From positions 124,001 to 188,000 of the forward strand of contig CBDIHK010000026.1 in the NCBI GenBank assembly GCA_965279005.1: 64,000 bases of DNA. Direction: 5' to 3'. The notes under the pieces were generated by a model that saw only the letters and a list, made by a program, of their open reading frames with translations, was not told the origin of the DNA and did not search any database. This document shows, in pieces, positions 55,201-63,603 of the stretch (position 1 is the stretch's first letter; each line of letters begins with the position of its first letter). This stretch comes from Planctobacterium sp965279005 (GTDB taxonomy: Bacteria > Pseudomonadota > Gammaproteobacteria > Enterobacterales > Alteromonadaceae). The position numbers and the translations under genes were made by a program.

Positions 55201-57827
55201 GACAAATCTGCCGGATTAGTTTCTACATCGCCTATTGAGAAAGGAATAGGGTCTGCGCTGCCGTCTTCATTAATAGTTTGATTGGTAATGTCGCTCATCC
55301 ACGGAGGATCGTTAATACAAGTTACACTGACATTTACCGTCGCCGTGTCGGATAAAAGACCATCGGTAATAGTGTAGGAAAAGCTATCAATGTTGTTGCC
55401 ACAAATATTGGGATCAGGCGTGTAAGTAATATTAACTCCGCCAACCGTATAACTAATATCGCCTTTGCTGGGGTTGGTCGCATTGGTAATGCTCAAACTA
55501 TTGTTATTGGGGTCTGTGTCATTGCCAGTGACATCAATCGTTTTACTGCCATCTTCTGTTACTGTAATGCTGTCATTGACCGCGTTGGGGGGATGGTTTT
55601 CGGTAAAAACTTCGGTGCCACTATTGCTGTCATCATAATCGTGCTTCACTGCAAACGCTTTTACGGTCGCACTATTATAAAGGGTGAATGGCCCGGTATA
55701 CCTGGTAGAACTACGAGTAGGGGTACTGCCATTGGTGGTGTAATAAATGCTAGCTTGTGGCGTTGCAGTGCTAATGCTAACGCTTTGGGCGTAATCAAAT
55801 ACTTTGCCTGTTGGCGATATCACGGGCGTGTTAACCTTGCCTTCCCTGACATTGTCTATTGATACAGTTACCGTTGCTGTACTGCTCGCGCTGTAACTAT
55901 CGCGTATCGTGTAGGAGAAAGTATCCTGAATATCGCTACTTATGTTATTACTGGCGGTAAAAGTACAGCTGGAACTATTGCAACTCACAGTTCCATGGCT
56001 TGGCTGGGTATTAGAAATCAACGTAATGCTATGGCCATCGGGATCCCAATCGTTGCCGGTAACATTGATCTGGACTGAATTACCTTCAAGCACGGTAGCA
56101 CTGACATGGTTGGCGTACGGCGCCCGGTTTACCACATTAATGTAGGCATAACGTGAGCCACTGCAATTGCTTGGTGGATTACAGGCCCTAACCTGGTAGC
56201 TATATTGACCTAGCTCCGTTCCGAGGCTGACGCCATGGGCATAAGAAGATGCAGAGCTGGCAGGGATTACCGAAACACTTGATTGCCCGCTAGGCGTGGT
56301 TGCCGTGACCCGATAAAAGCCGCTAGGGATAATGCCGCCTGCTTTGGACCAGGAGATGCTTGCCCCACTATTGATATAAGTGCTGCCGGTTGAAGCCGAA
56401 ACGTTATTGGGGGCGCCTGGGCTGGTGTAAATGTACAGCCTGCGCCAGGGACTAAAACCGCTGCAGCCATCAATATTACAGGCTTTATACTTGTAATAGA
56501 CATAGCCCCAGTCAGATTGGGAATAAGGTTCGCTTAGATTGGTGCCGCTATAAATCATTTTATAGCTAGAATTATCCCTACTAGAATAAAGTTCATACCT
56601 TCCAGCACCACTGACACTTCCCATTGTTATGGTGTAAGGCGTATTGACTGGTTGGTAGCTGCTGCCGATAACCCCCGGAGGAGTGTTGGGAGTATCAGGT
56701 GGCGCAACAATTCCACAAAAACTGGATGAAGTTTCTAAAACATTTTGGTCTTGGCTTAAATCACAAACTGTCTGGGGTGATATTCTCTTGCTATTTAATT
56801 CATCGGTAGTAACTTCGTCTGCTTGCTTTTGTGGCTCTTGTAAAGACAAGGACTGGGCAGTTTGGCTATCTGCAGACCAAGGACCACAGGTGAAAGTGAC
56901 GGCTTGGGTTGCCGGGGTGTAGAGCCTGTGCTGGCAAGCAGCATCCTGTTCCAAACCTTCAATAAACTGTTCTTCGCCTTCTTCAATCCAATTGCCTTCT
57001 TCGTCAACACCACCTTTGGCGTTTTCAATTCGCAAAAGCTGCTCATAATTGGATTCAGGTTCACGCCAGTTCCAGATCGAGTAGTTCTGTAAGCTCCAGT
57101 CTTCACCCAGTTGCTGGTCTACATTGGTAAATTCCGCCTTTTTGAAACGTCCTTTTTTGTTGGCATACGCGACATAGGCGCTACCTTCTGGCAACTGTGA
57201 CAGCAAGGCGATATCATCGTTACCATCGTTATTAAAGTCGCTGACGTATGGCTCAAAGTCACCTTCATTGGAAAATTCCAACCTATCCCGGAATTTAAAC
57301 TTGATGTTCCTGCTATTGCGATTGTGGAAGATAACGAACTCGTGGTTATCACCACCATAGCCAAGCAGGTCATCTGAGCCATCATTGTTAAAGTCACCGG
57401 TAAGGATGCGGCTGATCTGAATTTCCCTGTCTTCACCGTAGCCTTTGATTTTGACATCTTTTTTATCACGCGTTAGTTGTGCCTGCTGGTCAAGATAGAT
57501 TCGAAAACCTTCAAGCTGGCCATTTAAAGCAAGGATCGCATCCCGTCCATCGAGGTTAAAATCACCGACAACAAGGCTTTGCTGTTCACTATCAAAGGAA
57601 ATCCAATGCTCTGTCAGCTCTTCGCCTGGGCTACTGCCTGGTGCAAATAAGGAGGGGTAATTTGGTGCCTTGGAAACAAGCAAAAAGTCGTTGATGCCGT
57701 CACCGTCAAAGTCACCATCAACTAATTCGTACTAAGTGGAAGACCATTCGAGGCTATCAATGGTTGTCGCATATGAGGAATGGGATAAACCAAGCAACAT
57801 TAGAAACACTGTGGCTATTGTGCGCAT
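52284..57827 (-). pseudogene. Giant Rhs gene, 5' part: signal peptide, FG-GAP, Ig/cadherin modules, SpvB domain
   Basis: The original start is the ATG at 57827 with AAGGA eight nt upstream. It encodes a signal peptide (MRTIATVFLMLLGLSHSSYA), but codon 32 is an in-frame TAG (57732-57734). The frame stays open beyond it with sensible sequence (YELVDGDFDGDGINDFLLVS), so the stop is a nonsense mutation, not a start error. Then follow FG-GAP repeats (about 33-200), fibronectin-like units (about 340-540), cadherin-like and chitobiase-type beta modules (about 560-960), six Ig-like repeats of about 90 residues, and an SpvB/TcdB domain (YSIPIVIPPGRNGMQPNVAL) from about residue 1480. Residue 1849 is the junction with the IS. 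The intact product would be about 3,696 residues, exported by Sec. Confidence 0.9.
57732..57734 (-). other. Amber codon after the signal peptide of the giant Rhs gene
   Basis: TAG at codon 32 separates the leader from the FG-GAP region in one uninterrupted frame. A restart at the TTG at 57683 would give a protein without export signal. Confidence 0.85.
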
Positions 57828-57981
57828 GTTCTGTCCTTAGAAAAACTCCGAGAGACCGGTAATAAAATTACTTACCAAAGTTATCAAGGTGCGGGAATTT
57901 ACACGTTTTGATTCAAAGTGTAAATATTTGTGCGGAATTTATTTTGCCGGATTAGTTCATCATGAAAGGAGCCTACACCAA

Positions 57982-58087
57982 GGGGTCAGAGACCTTGAAA
58001 TCTAGTAAACCTAGGGTGTATTAGTGGGCTTTAGTTGGGTTTCAAAGTCTCCGCCCCCACGAATAAGGTTTCAAGGTCTCTGACCCC
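57982..58087. repeat. REPIN-like inverted pair of GGGGTCAGAG motifs
   Basis: GGGGTCAGAGACCTTGAAA at 57982-58000 is matched by its exact reverse complement at 58069-58087. A third, diverged copy (TTTCAAAGTCTCCGCCCCC) lies at 58040-58058. The paired arrangement of about 105 nt is that of a REPIN. It forms the pgpA-side edge of the island; the region 57828-58109 holds nothing else I can identify. Confidence 0.82.
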
Positions 58088-58109
58088 ATGATTAGAAAGC
58101 TTGGGGCAA

Positions 58110-58619
58110 TTAAGAAGGTAGCCAGCCCAAATTCAAGGCTAGCTGCAGGCAGGCCAGCGCCAGCAAGCCAGCGACGATGTCATCCAGCATGATACCTAAA
58201 CCACCTTTTACTTTTTTGTCGAAAAAGCTGATAGGCCAGGGTTTTACGATATCGAAAAAGCGAAACAACAAAAAACCGGCTACGAGGGTAATGGCGCTGA
58301 AGGGCACCGCCACCATGGTGATCAACATGCCCGCAATTTCATCCCAGACAATGGCGGGATGGTCATGTACCTTCATGTCCCATGCGGCTTTGTCGCAAAT
58401 CCAAATGCCGACAAAGGCCACAAAAAAAGCCAACATCACCTGTGCCCAAATAGGTAAAAATGGAAATAGCGCCAAAAACGGGATTGCAGCGAATGTGCCC
58501 ACAGTTCCCGGCATAACAGGTGACAAACCGGTGCCAAAACCAACGGCGCAAAAATGCACTGGTTCTTTGATGCTAAGCTTTTTTAGCGCTTGTTGCTTTT
58601 CTTGTTTTGACAAAGACAT
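58110..58619 (-). CDS. pgpA: Phosphatidylglycerophosphatase A
   Basis: A 169-residue membrane protein with about four hydrophobic segments and the PgpA signature GFGTGLSPVMPGTVGTFAAI and WDEIAGMLITM. It removes phosphate from phosphatidylglycerol phosphate in the inner membrane. It is the last gene of the rib/thi cluster before the island; 12 nt separate it from thiL. Confidence 0.95.
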   Translation of the reverse strand: MSLSKQEKQQALKKLSIKEPVHFCAVGFGTGLSPVMPGTVGTFAAIPFLALFPFLPIWAQVMLAFFVAFVGIWICDKAAWDMKVHDHPAIVWDEIAGMLITMVAVPFSAITLVAGFLLFRFFDIVKPWPISFFDKKVKGGLGIMLDDIVAGLLALACLQLALNLGWLPS

Positions 58620-58631
58620 TGGTTCAATATC

Positions 58632-59597
58632 TTATTGCGCGAAGTGCTCAAAGCCAGTGCTCGCCAGGTGGTAGCTCTGATCCCCGTACTTGAGCTCTAG
58701 CTTTTCAGAAACGCCTGTCACATGGCCGATACAGGTAGCGGATACATTGCAATTCGCCAAGGCCACTTTGAGATTGCCCTTTTGCTCTTCCGGCACGGTG
58801 AATAGCAATTCATAGTCATCGCCAGCAGTCAGGGCAAATTCAATAGCCTCTTCAGATGGACTGAGCCCTTGCATTGCTTCTGATAAGGGTAGTTGCTCAA
58901 CCTGTATGGTCGCACCACATTGTGAAGCGTAAAGCAGGTGCTTTAAGTCTGAGATGACACCGTCTGAGACATCAATACAGGCGCTGGCAATGCGGCGGAG
59001 TGTTGTGCCCACCAATACCCTAGGCGTCGGGCAATGGAAACGTTCCAGCAAGTAGCGCATGTACTGCGAATCAGGCGTTTGCTTTTGTTGGTGTAACTTC
59101 AAGCCCAAGCCGGCATCACCGACAGTACCGGTTACAAAAATAGAGTCACCAGGCATAGCCCGTGAGCGGGTCAAGGCTTGCCCTTGGGGCACAAAGCCTT
59201 GGGCAGTAATAGTGATGGCCAAAGGTCCCTGCACAGTATCACCGCCGATAAGCTGAATTGAATAGTATTGGGTAAGTTCTTGCAGGCAAGCAGAAAAATC
59301 ATTAAGCCATGTTTCTTCGTAGGCTGGCAATGACAGTGACAAGCTGATCCACGCGGGCTCGGCGCCCATGGCAGCGAGATCACTTAAATTCACTGCTAAG
59401 GCTTTGTGGGCCACTGAGCGGCCAGACGCATCAGCGGGAAAGTGCACGTTCTCCACTAAGGTATCAGTGGTTGTCACCAGTTGTTGGCCTTCGGGCACAG
59501 TGCTCACCGCGCCATCGTCACCGATGCCAATCTGAACGTCTTTGCGCTTGAAGCTACGGGGTTGGAAATAGCTATCAATTATTTGGAATTCTTTCAA
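58632..59597 (-). CDS. thiL: Thiamine-monophosphate kinase
   Basis: A 321-residue enzyme (E. coli 325) that makes thiamine diphosphate, the cofactor of Dxs. Motifs are QIGIGDDGAV, TTDTLVENVHFP, VNLSDLAAMGAEPAW, GGDTVQGP and GDDYELLFT, all of the ThiL/PurM ATP-binding type. It is 5 nt downstream of nusB and part of one transcription unit. Confidence 0.96.
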   Translation of the reverse strand: MKEFQIIDSYFQPRSFKRKDVQIGIGDDGAVSTVPEGQQLVTTTDTLVENVHFPADASGRSVAHKALAVNLSDLAAMGAEPAWISLSLSLPAYEETWLNDFSACLQELTQYYSIQLIGGDTVQGPLAITITAQGFVPQGQALTRSRAMPGDSIFVTGTVGDAGLGLKLHQQKQTPDSQYMRYLLERFHCPTPRVLVGTTLRRIASACIDVSDGVISDLKHLLYASQCGATIQVEQLPLSEAMQGLSPSEEAIEFALTAGDDYELLFTVPEEQKGNLKVALANCNVSATCIGHVTGVSEKLELKYGDQSYHLASTGFEHFAQ

Positions 59598-59602
59598 CGG
59601 AA

Positions 59603-60028
59603 CTAGCCTAACTCGTGTTTCCGCAGCAGCCGTACGGCTTTATCCAAAACACCATTGATAAACTTATGGCTGTCAGCGGCACCAAATGATTTGCCCAATT
59701 CAATCGCCTCGTTGATAACGACCTTGTATGGGACATCAATACGCTGGGTTAGTTCAAAGGTCGCCAAACGCAAAATGGCTTTTTCAATCGGGTCTATATC
59801 AAACTCAGGGCGATCTGTAACATAAGTCGTATACGCCTTGTCCAATTCTTCGCTATGCTCAACCACATAACGCAAAATCTCTTGGAAAAATGCCATATCT
59901 ACTTGTTTCATGTCGTTGGACGTAGCGATGCTCAGTTCGATCTCCGACACGGGATTACCAGACAATTGCCATGAATAGATGGCTTGTAGCGCGAGCTCCC
60001 TAGCCCGCCTGCGTGCTGACACCTTCAT
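59603..60028 (-). CDS. nusB: Transcription antitermination factor NusB
   Basis: A 142-residue RNA-binding protein (E. coli 139) with RRRARELALQAIYSWQLS at the N terminus and VVINEAIELGKSFGAADSHK near the end. With NusE it binds boxA of rRNA leaders. The frame extends into ribH, but the ATG at 60028, one nt after the ribH stop, begins the family sequence. Confidence 0.96.
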   Translation of the reverse strand: MKVSARRRARELALQAIYSWQLSGNPVSEIELSIATSNDMKQVDMAFFQEILRYVVEHSEELDKAYTTYVTDRPEFDIDPIEKAILRLATFELTQRIDVPYKVVINEAIELGKSFGAADSHKFINGVLDKAVRLLRKHELG

Positions 60029-60029
60029 T

Positions 60030-60503
60030 TTAGACACCAGCCAATTGTTCCAGGACGTTAACCATCTCCAATGCCGAGTGGGCAGCTTCAGCACCTTTGT
60101 TGCCCGCTTTAGTGCCAGAGCGTTCGATCGCCTGCTCGATACTGTCTGTGGTAATGACACCAAACGCGACTGGGATAGAGTGTTCCAACGAAACTTGTGC
60201 TAAACCTTTGTTGCACTCGCCAGCAACGAAATCAAAGTGTGGCGTGCCGCCGCGAATTACTGCACCAATGGCGATAATCGCATCAAACTTACCGGATTCT
60301 GCCAACTTCTTCGCTGCCAAAGGCAGTTCGTAAGCACCGGGAACACGCACTACAGTAATGTCCTGTTCGTTAACTTCGCCATGGCGATCCAATGTATCCA
60401 AAGCACCGTCCAATAAAGACTCAACGACAAAGCTGTTAAAGCGTGATACGACAATGGCGAACTTCTTGCCAGTTGCGCGAATGTTACCTTCGACAATATT
60501 CAT
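60030..60503 (-). CDS. ribH: 6,7-dimethyl-8-ribityllumazine synthase
   Basis: A 157-residue lumazine synthase with VSRFNSFVVESLLDGALD, VPGAYELPLAAKKLAESG, AIGAVIRGGTPHFD and PVAFGVITTDSIEQAIERSG. It condenses the RibB and RibD branch products to lumazine, the substrate of RibE. The start has a GGAAAA-type site. A likely promoter lies at 60531-60559. Confidence 0.97.
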   Translation of the reverse strand: MNIVEGNIRATGKKFAIVVSRFNSFVVESLLDGALDTLDRHGEVNEQDITVVRVPGAYELPLAAKKLAESGKFDAIIAIGAVIRGGTPHFDFVAGECNKGLAQVSLEHSIPVAFGVITTDSIEQAIERSGTKAGNKGAEAAHSALEMVNVLEQLAGV

Positions 60504-60530
60504 AGGGTTTTCCTCAAAAAAGCGGCGCGA

Positions 60531-60559
60531 ATTCTAGCACAGGGGGGCTCAAGCTGTAA
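60531..60559 (-). promoter_or_regulatory. Candidate sigma-70 promoter for ribH-nusB-thiL-pgpA
   Basis: On the minus strand TTACAG (-35) and TAGAAT (-10) are spaced by 17 nt, about 28 nt before the ribH start. It lies in the 137-nt gap after ribBA. I see no FMN riboswitch in this gap. Confidence 0.45.
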
Positions 60560-60640
60560 CCCTGTATTTAAGGGCTGGCTGGCTTTTCTGTTGCAAAATA
60601 AAACAGCGAAGCCGGGCAGCCCAGGTGATAACAAGTGCTT

Positions 60641-61750
60641 TTATATGGAAATGGTCTCAACCACTTCTAAACCATATCCAGACAATGCATGGTATTTGGT
60701 GGGTTTGCTCAATAACTTCATTTTGCGCACACCCAGGGATTTTAAAATTTGACAACCAACACCAACCGTCCTTGAAGTGCCTTTCCACATTTGGGCCACC
60801 GGCGTCTGGCCTTGGTCTTCGGCCTCAAACTGCTGTACCACACGGATTAGCTCAGCATTGGACTCTTCCCGTCCCAAGATTAGCAACACCCCGCCTTCAT
60901 CGCCAATGCGCTGCATCGCCTGGGGCAAATCCATACTGCGTTCAAGTGAACGCTGCGAACCAAGCAGGTCACTAAAAGTGTTTTGTAAATGCACTCGAAC
61001 CAAAGTCGGCTGCTCGGCCGTGACCTCGCCTTTGCACAGGGCAAAATGGACTTGGTTATCCACCGAATCTTTGAAGGTTGCCAGCTCAAAATCGCCATAC
61101 CGGGTTGGCAGTTTGCAGCGGGCAACCTGCTCAACCGTGGTTTCGTTCATATTGCGGTATTCGATCAGGTCAGCTATGGTGCCGATCTTGATGTCGTGTT
61201 TTTGGGCAAACACCTCAAGTTCAGGCCGGCGTGCCATGGAACCGTCTTCATTCAGGATTTCCACAATCACACTGGCGGGCTCGCACCCTGCCAAACGCGC
61301 CAAATCAACACCGGCTTCGGTGTGCCCGGCACGGTTCAGTACCCCGCCCTCTTTGGCAATCAGCGGAAAAATATGACCAGGCTGCACGATGTCCTGGGGT
61401 TTGGCATCAGGCGCAACTGCCGCCAAAATGGTTTTTGCCCTGTCGGCAGCTGAAATACCGGTAGTCACGCCTTGTGCAGCTTCAATCGAGACAGTGAAAT
61501 TAGTGGAAAATTGCGCGCCATTGTTGTCCACCATGAGCGGCAGCTGTAGTTTTTGGCATCGCGCCTGGGTCATGGGTAGGCACACCAGACCGCGGGCGTG
61601 GGTCACCATAAAATTGATAGCTTCGGGCGTGACGTGTTCCGCCGCCATGATCAAATCGCCTTCATTCTCACGGTCTTCGTCATCCATCAGGATAACCATT
61701 TTTCCAGCGCGAATGTCATCGATAATTTCTTGAGTTGTATTCAGAGGCAT
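60641..61750 (-). CDS. ribB: 3,4-dihydroxy-2-butanone-4-phosphate synthase with degenerate GTP cyclohydrolase II domain
   Basis: A 369-residue RibBA-type fusion. The N-terminal RibB half is intact (MDDEDRENEGDLIMAAE, THARGLVCLP, FTVSIEAAQGVTTGISAADR, GHTEAGVDLARLAG). The C-terminal half has the GTP cyclohydrolase II fold but lacks the zinc-binding Cys cluster that normally follows VRVHL: here the sequence is QNTFSDLLGSQRSLE. It should therefore make dihydroxybutanone phosphate only, and a separate ribA should exist elsewhere. This form is common in gammaproteobacteria. Confidence 0.94.
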   Translation of the reverse strand: MPLNTTQEIIDDIRAGKMVILMDDEDRENEGDLIMAAEHVTPEAINFMVTHARGLVCLPMTQARCQKLQLPLMVDNNGAQFSTNFTVSIEAAQGVTTGISAADRAKTILAAVAPDAKPQDIVQPGHIFPLIAKEGGVLNRAGHTEAGVDLARLAGCEPASVIVEILNEDGSMARRPELEVFAQKHDIKIGTIADLIEYRNMNETTVEQVARCKLPTRYGDFELATFKDSVDNQVHFALCKGEVTAEQPTLVRVHLQNTFSDLLGSQRSLERSMDLPQAMQRIGDEGGVLLILGREESNAELIRVVQQFEAEDQGQTPVAQMWKGTSRTVGVGCQILKSLGVRKMKLLSKPTKYHALSGYGLEVVETISI

Positions 61751-61789
61751 GGGTCTTTGCTTTTCTGTAGTGTAGGGAGTTGGGCTATT

Positions 61790-62461
61790 TTAGCGCTTGC
61801 GGTTGAGGTAACCGTTTTCCGCCAAAAAGGCCATATTAATATTGTTTCCAGCACTGCTATTTGCGGCACTGTCACCTTGTAACAGGCGTTCTAGGTACCG
61901 GGCAACCAAGTCAACTTCCAAATTGACTTTGTCACCCACTTTGTAATTCTTGATAATGGTTTCTTGCAGGGTATGCGGAACCAGGGTTAGCTTAAATTTG
62001 GCCCCGTCAACATCGTTTACCGTCAGGCTAACACCATCCACTGTTATTGAGCCCTTCTCGGCAATATACTTGGCTAAATCATCAGGTGCCTTGATCCAAA
62101 GCTCCCATGTTTGGCTTGCGTCGCTCACTTGCTCAATGGTGCCAACACCATCAACATGGCCACTGACAATATGCCCGCCAAAACGGCTGGTAGGCATCAT
62201 GGCTTTTTCTAAATTGACTTGCATGCCCTGTTGGTATTGGGCAAAGCCGCTGCGCTTTATTGTTTCCATTGACACATCCGCAGTATAAAAATCACAACCA
62301 AAATCAACGACTGTCAAACAAACACCATTGGTAGCAATGCTATCACCGAGCTTAACATCGGACATATCCAGCTTACCGGTGGCAAAGGTCACACGCATGT
62401 CAGCCCCTTTTGCTTCCATGCCATTGATGTGGCCAACCGCTTCGATAATGCCTGTAAACAT
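61790..62461 (-). CDS. ribE: Riboflavin synthase alpha subunit
   Basis: A 223-residue protein made of two lumazine-binding repeats: MFTGIIEAVGHIN ... GDSIATNGVCLTV in the first and MPTSRFGGHIVSGHVDGVG ... EKGSITVDGVSLTVNDV in the second. It dismutates two lumazines to riboflavin. It lies 12 nt downstream of ribD; ribBA follows 39 nt later. Confidence 0.97.
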   Translation of the reverse strand: MFTGIIEAVGHINGMEAKGADMRVTFATGKLDMSDVKLGDSIATNGVCLTVVDFGCDFYTADVSMETIKRSGFAQYQQGMQVNLEKAMMPTSRFGGHIVSGHVDGVGTIEQVSDASQTWELWIKAPDDLAKYIAEKGSITVDGVSLTVNDVDGAKFKLTLVPHTLQETIIKNYKVGDKVNLEVDLVARYLERLLQGDSAANSSAGNNINMAFLAENGYLNRKR

Positions 62462-62473
62462 AACTTCTCCAAC

Positions 62474-63601
62474 TTAATTAAATCGACAAACTAACTTTAA
62501 GTCATTGCCAACTTGGGTTATTTCTTGCCATTGCAGCTTAGGCACATCCTCCATTGCCAAAATAGCCGGCAATGATAACAAGTCCATGGCGGAATCGCCC
62601 ATCAACTTTGGTGCCACATAGAGGATCAATTCGTCCACCAATTTTGCGTTTACCAAGGCACCTGCTAGTTTCGCACCCGCTTCTACCCAAACTTGGTTCA
62701 CCTGGTGCCCCGCAATTACCCTAAGCGCGGCGTTTAGATCGATTTTTCCATCAATGGCAGCGACTTGGGTTTGCCCAATATGGGTTGGTAATCCAGGATT
62801 GTGGCTTAAGTTAAGAACCTGGGCTGGCTGGTTTGGCTGTAGTACTTTAAGGCCGGGTTGCAACTGGTTTTTGCCATCCAAGATAAACCGCTTAGGTTGA
62901 CGTAGTTCCCCTGTCAGCAATTGTTCCAACCAACTTGGAAGCTCAGCCTTGCGTACATTTAAACTTGGATCATCACTTAATACCGTACCTGAGCCAGAGA
63001 GAATGGCACAGCTTGCCGCCCTATGTGCTTGCACATCGCGCCGGGCCTCTGCGCCGGTGATCCATTTACTTACACCATTGCCCAGCGCAGTTTTACCGTC
63101 CAAGCTCATTGCCAGCTTTACCTGCACAAACGGCATCCCGGTTGAATGCCTTTTGATAAAACCTGGATTCAACTTTCCTGCTTCAGACTGCATCAAACCA
63201 ATATCTACCTGGATACCCGCTTCGCGCAGTTTGGCAATACCATTGCCTGACACCTTGGGGTTAGGGTCTTCCATGGCCACCACGACCCGATGGACGCCAG
63301 CGGCAATAAGGGCGTCTGAGCATGGAGGTGTTTTGCCATAGTGGCTGCAGGGCTCAAGGGTTACATAAACTGTCGCGTCCTGCGCCAATCCACCTGCTTG
63401 CTTGAGGGCGTTAATCTCGGCGTGGGCAAGCCCAGCTTTCAAATGAGAGCCCTCACCTATAACGTCGCCTTTGCTGTTACAAATCACGCAGCCGACGTTA
63501 GGGTTTGGCGTGGTGGTGTATTTTCCAACCTTAGCCAGTTGGATTGCCCTGGCCATCATTTGGCTGTCGGTCCGGGAAAAGGAAGCGGTATGACCAGACA
63601 T
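62474..63601 (-). CDS. ribD: Bifunctional pyrimidine deaminase/reductase
   Basis: A 375-residue enzyme for two riboflavin steps. The N-terminal deaminase has the zinc ligands in AHAEINAL and LEPCSHYGKTPPCSDAL; the C-terminal NADPH reductase contains KLAMSLDGKTALGNG and VWVEAGAKLAGAL. Two nt separate it from nrdR upstream. Confidence 0.97.
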   Translation of the reverse strand: MSGHTASFSRTDSQMMARAIQLAKVGKYTTTPNPNVGCVICNSKGDVIGEGSHLKAGLAHAEINALKQAGGLAQDATVYVTLEPCSHYGKTPPCSDALIAAGVHRVVVAMEDPNPKVSGNGIAKLREAGIQVDIGLMQSEAGKLNPGFIKRHSTGMPFVQVKLAMSLDGKTALGNGVSKWITGAEARRDVQAHRAASCAILSGSGTVLSDDPSLNVRKAELPSWLEQLLTGELRQPKRFILDGKNQLQPGLKVLQPNQPAQVLNLSHNPGLPTHIGQTQVAAIDGKIDLNAALRVIAGHQVNQVWVEAGAKLAGALVNAKLVDELILYVAPKLMGDSAMDLLSLPAILAMEDVPKLQWQEITQVGNDLKLVCRFN

Positions 63602-63603
63602 TG

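Larger units (their letters stand above)
35903..58109. mobile_element. Accessory Rhs island between dxs and pgpA
   Basis: About 22 kb of accessory DNA separates dxs from pgpA, genes commonly adjacent in related gammaproteobacteria. It contains a broken giant Rhs gene, an orphan Rhs module, candidate immunity genes, five copies of a small secreted-protein gene, a toxin-antitoxin pair, an IS1634-family insertion, recombinase and RAYT remnants, and two repeat families. Copies of the GGGGTCAGAG motif lie near both ends (36298-36322 and 57982-58087). No tRNA, long attachment-site repeat or intact integrase was found, so the route of acquisition is unknown. Exact borders are inferred. Confidence 0.7.

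Noticed and set aside
57732..57734. TAG as pyrrolysine or programmed readthrough
   Set aside because: There are no pyl genes in the window, no readthrough signal is apparent, and the gene is also broken by an IS, so a nonsense mutation is simpler.
60504..60640. FMN riboswitch between ribBA and ribH
   Set aside because: The gap is only 137 nt and does not show the conserved RFN helices. Any riboswitch would more likely lie elsewhere in the genome.
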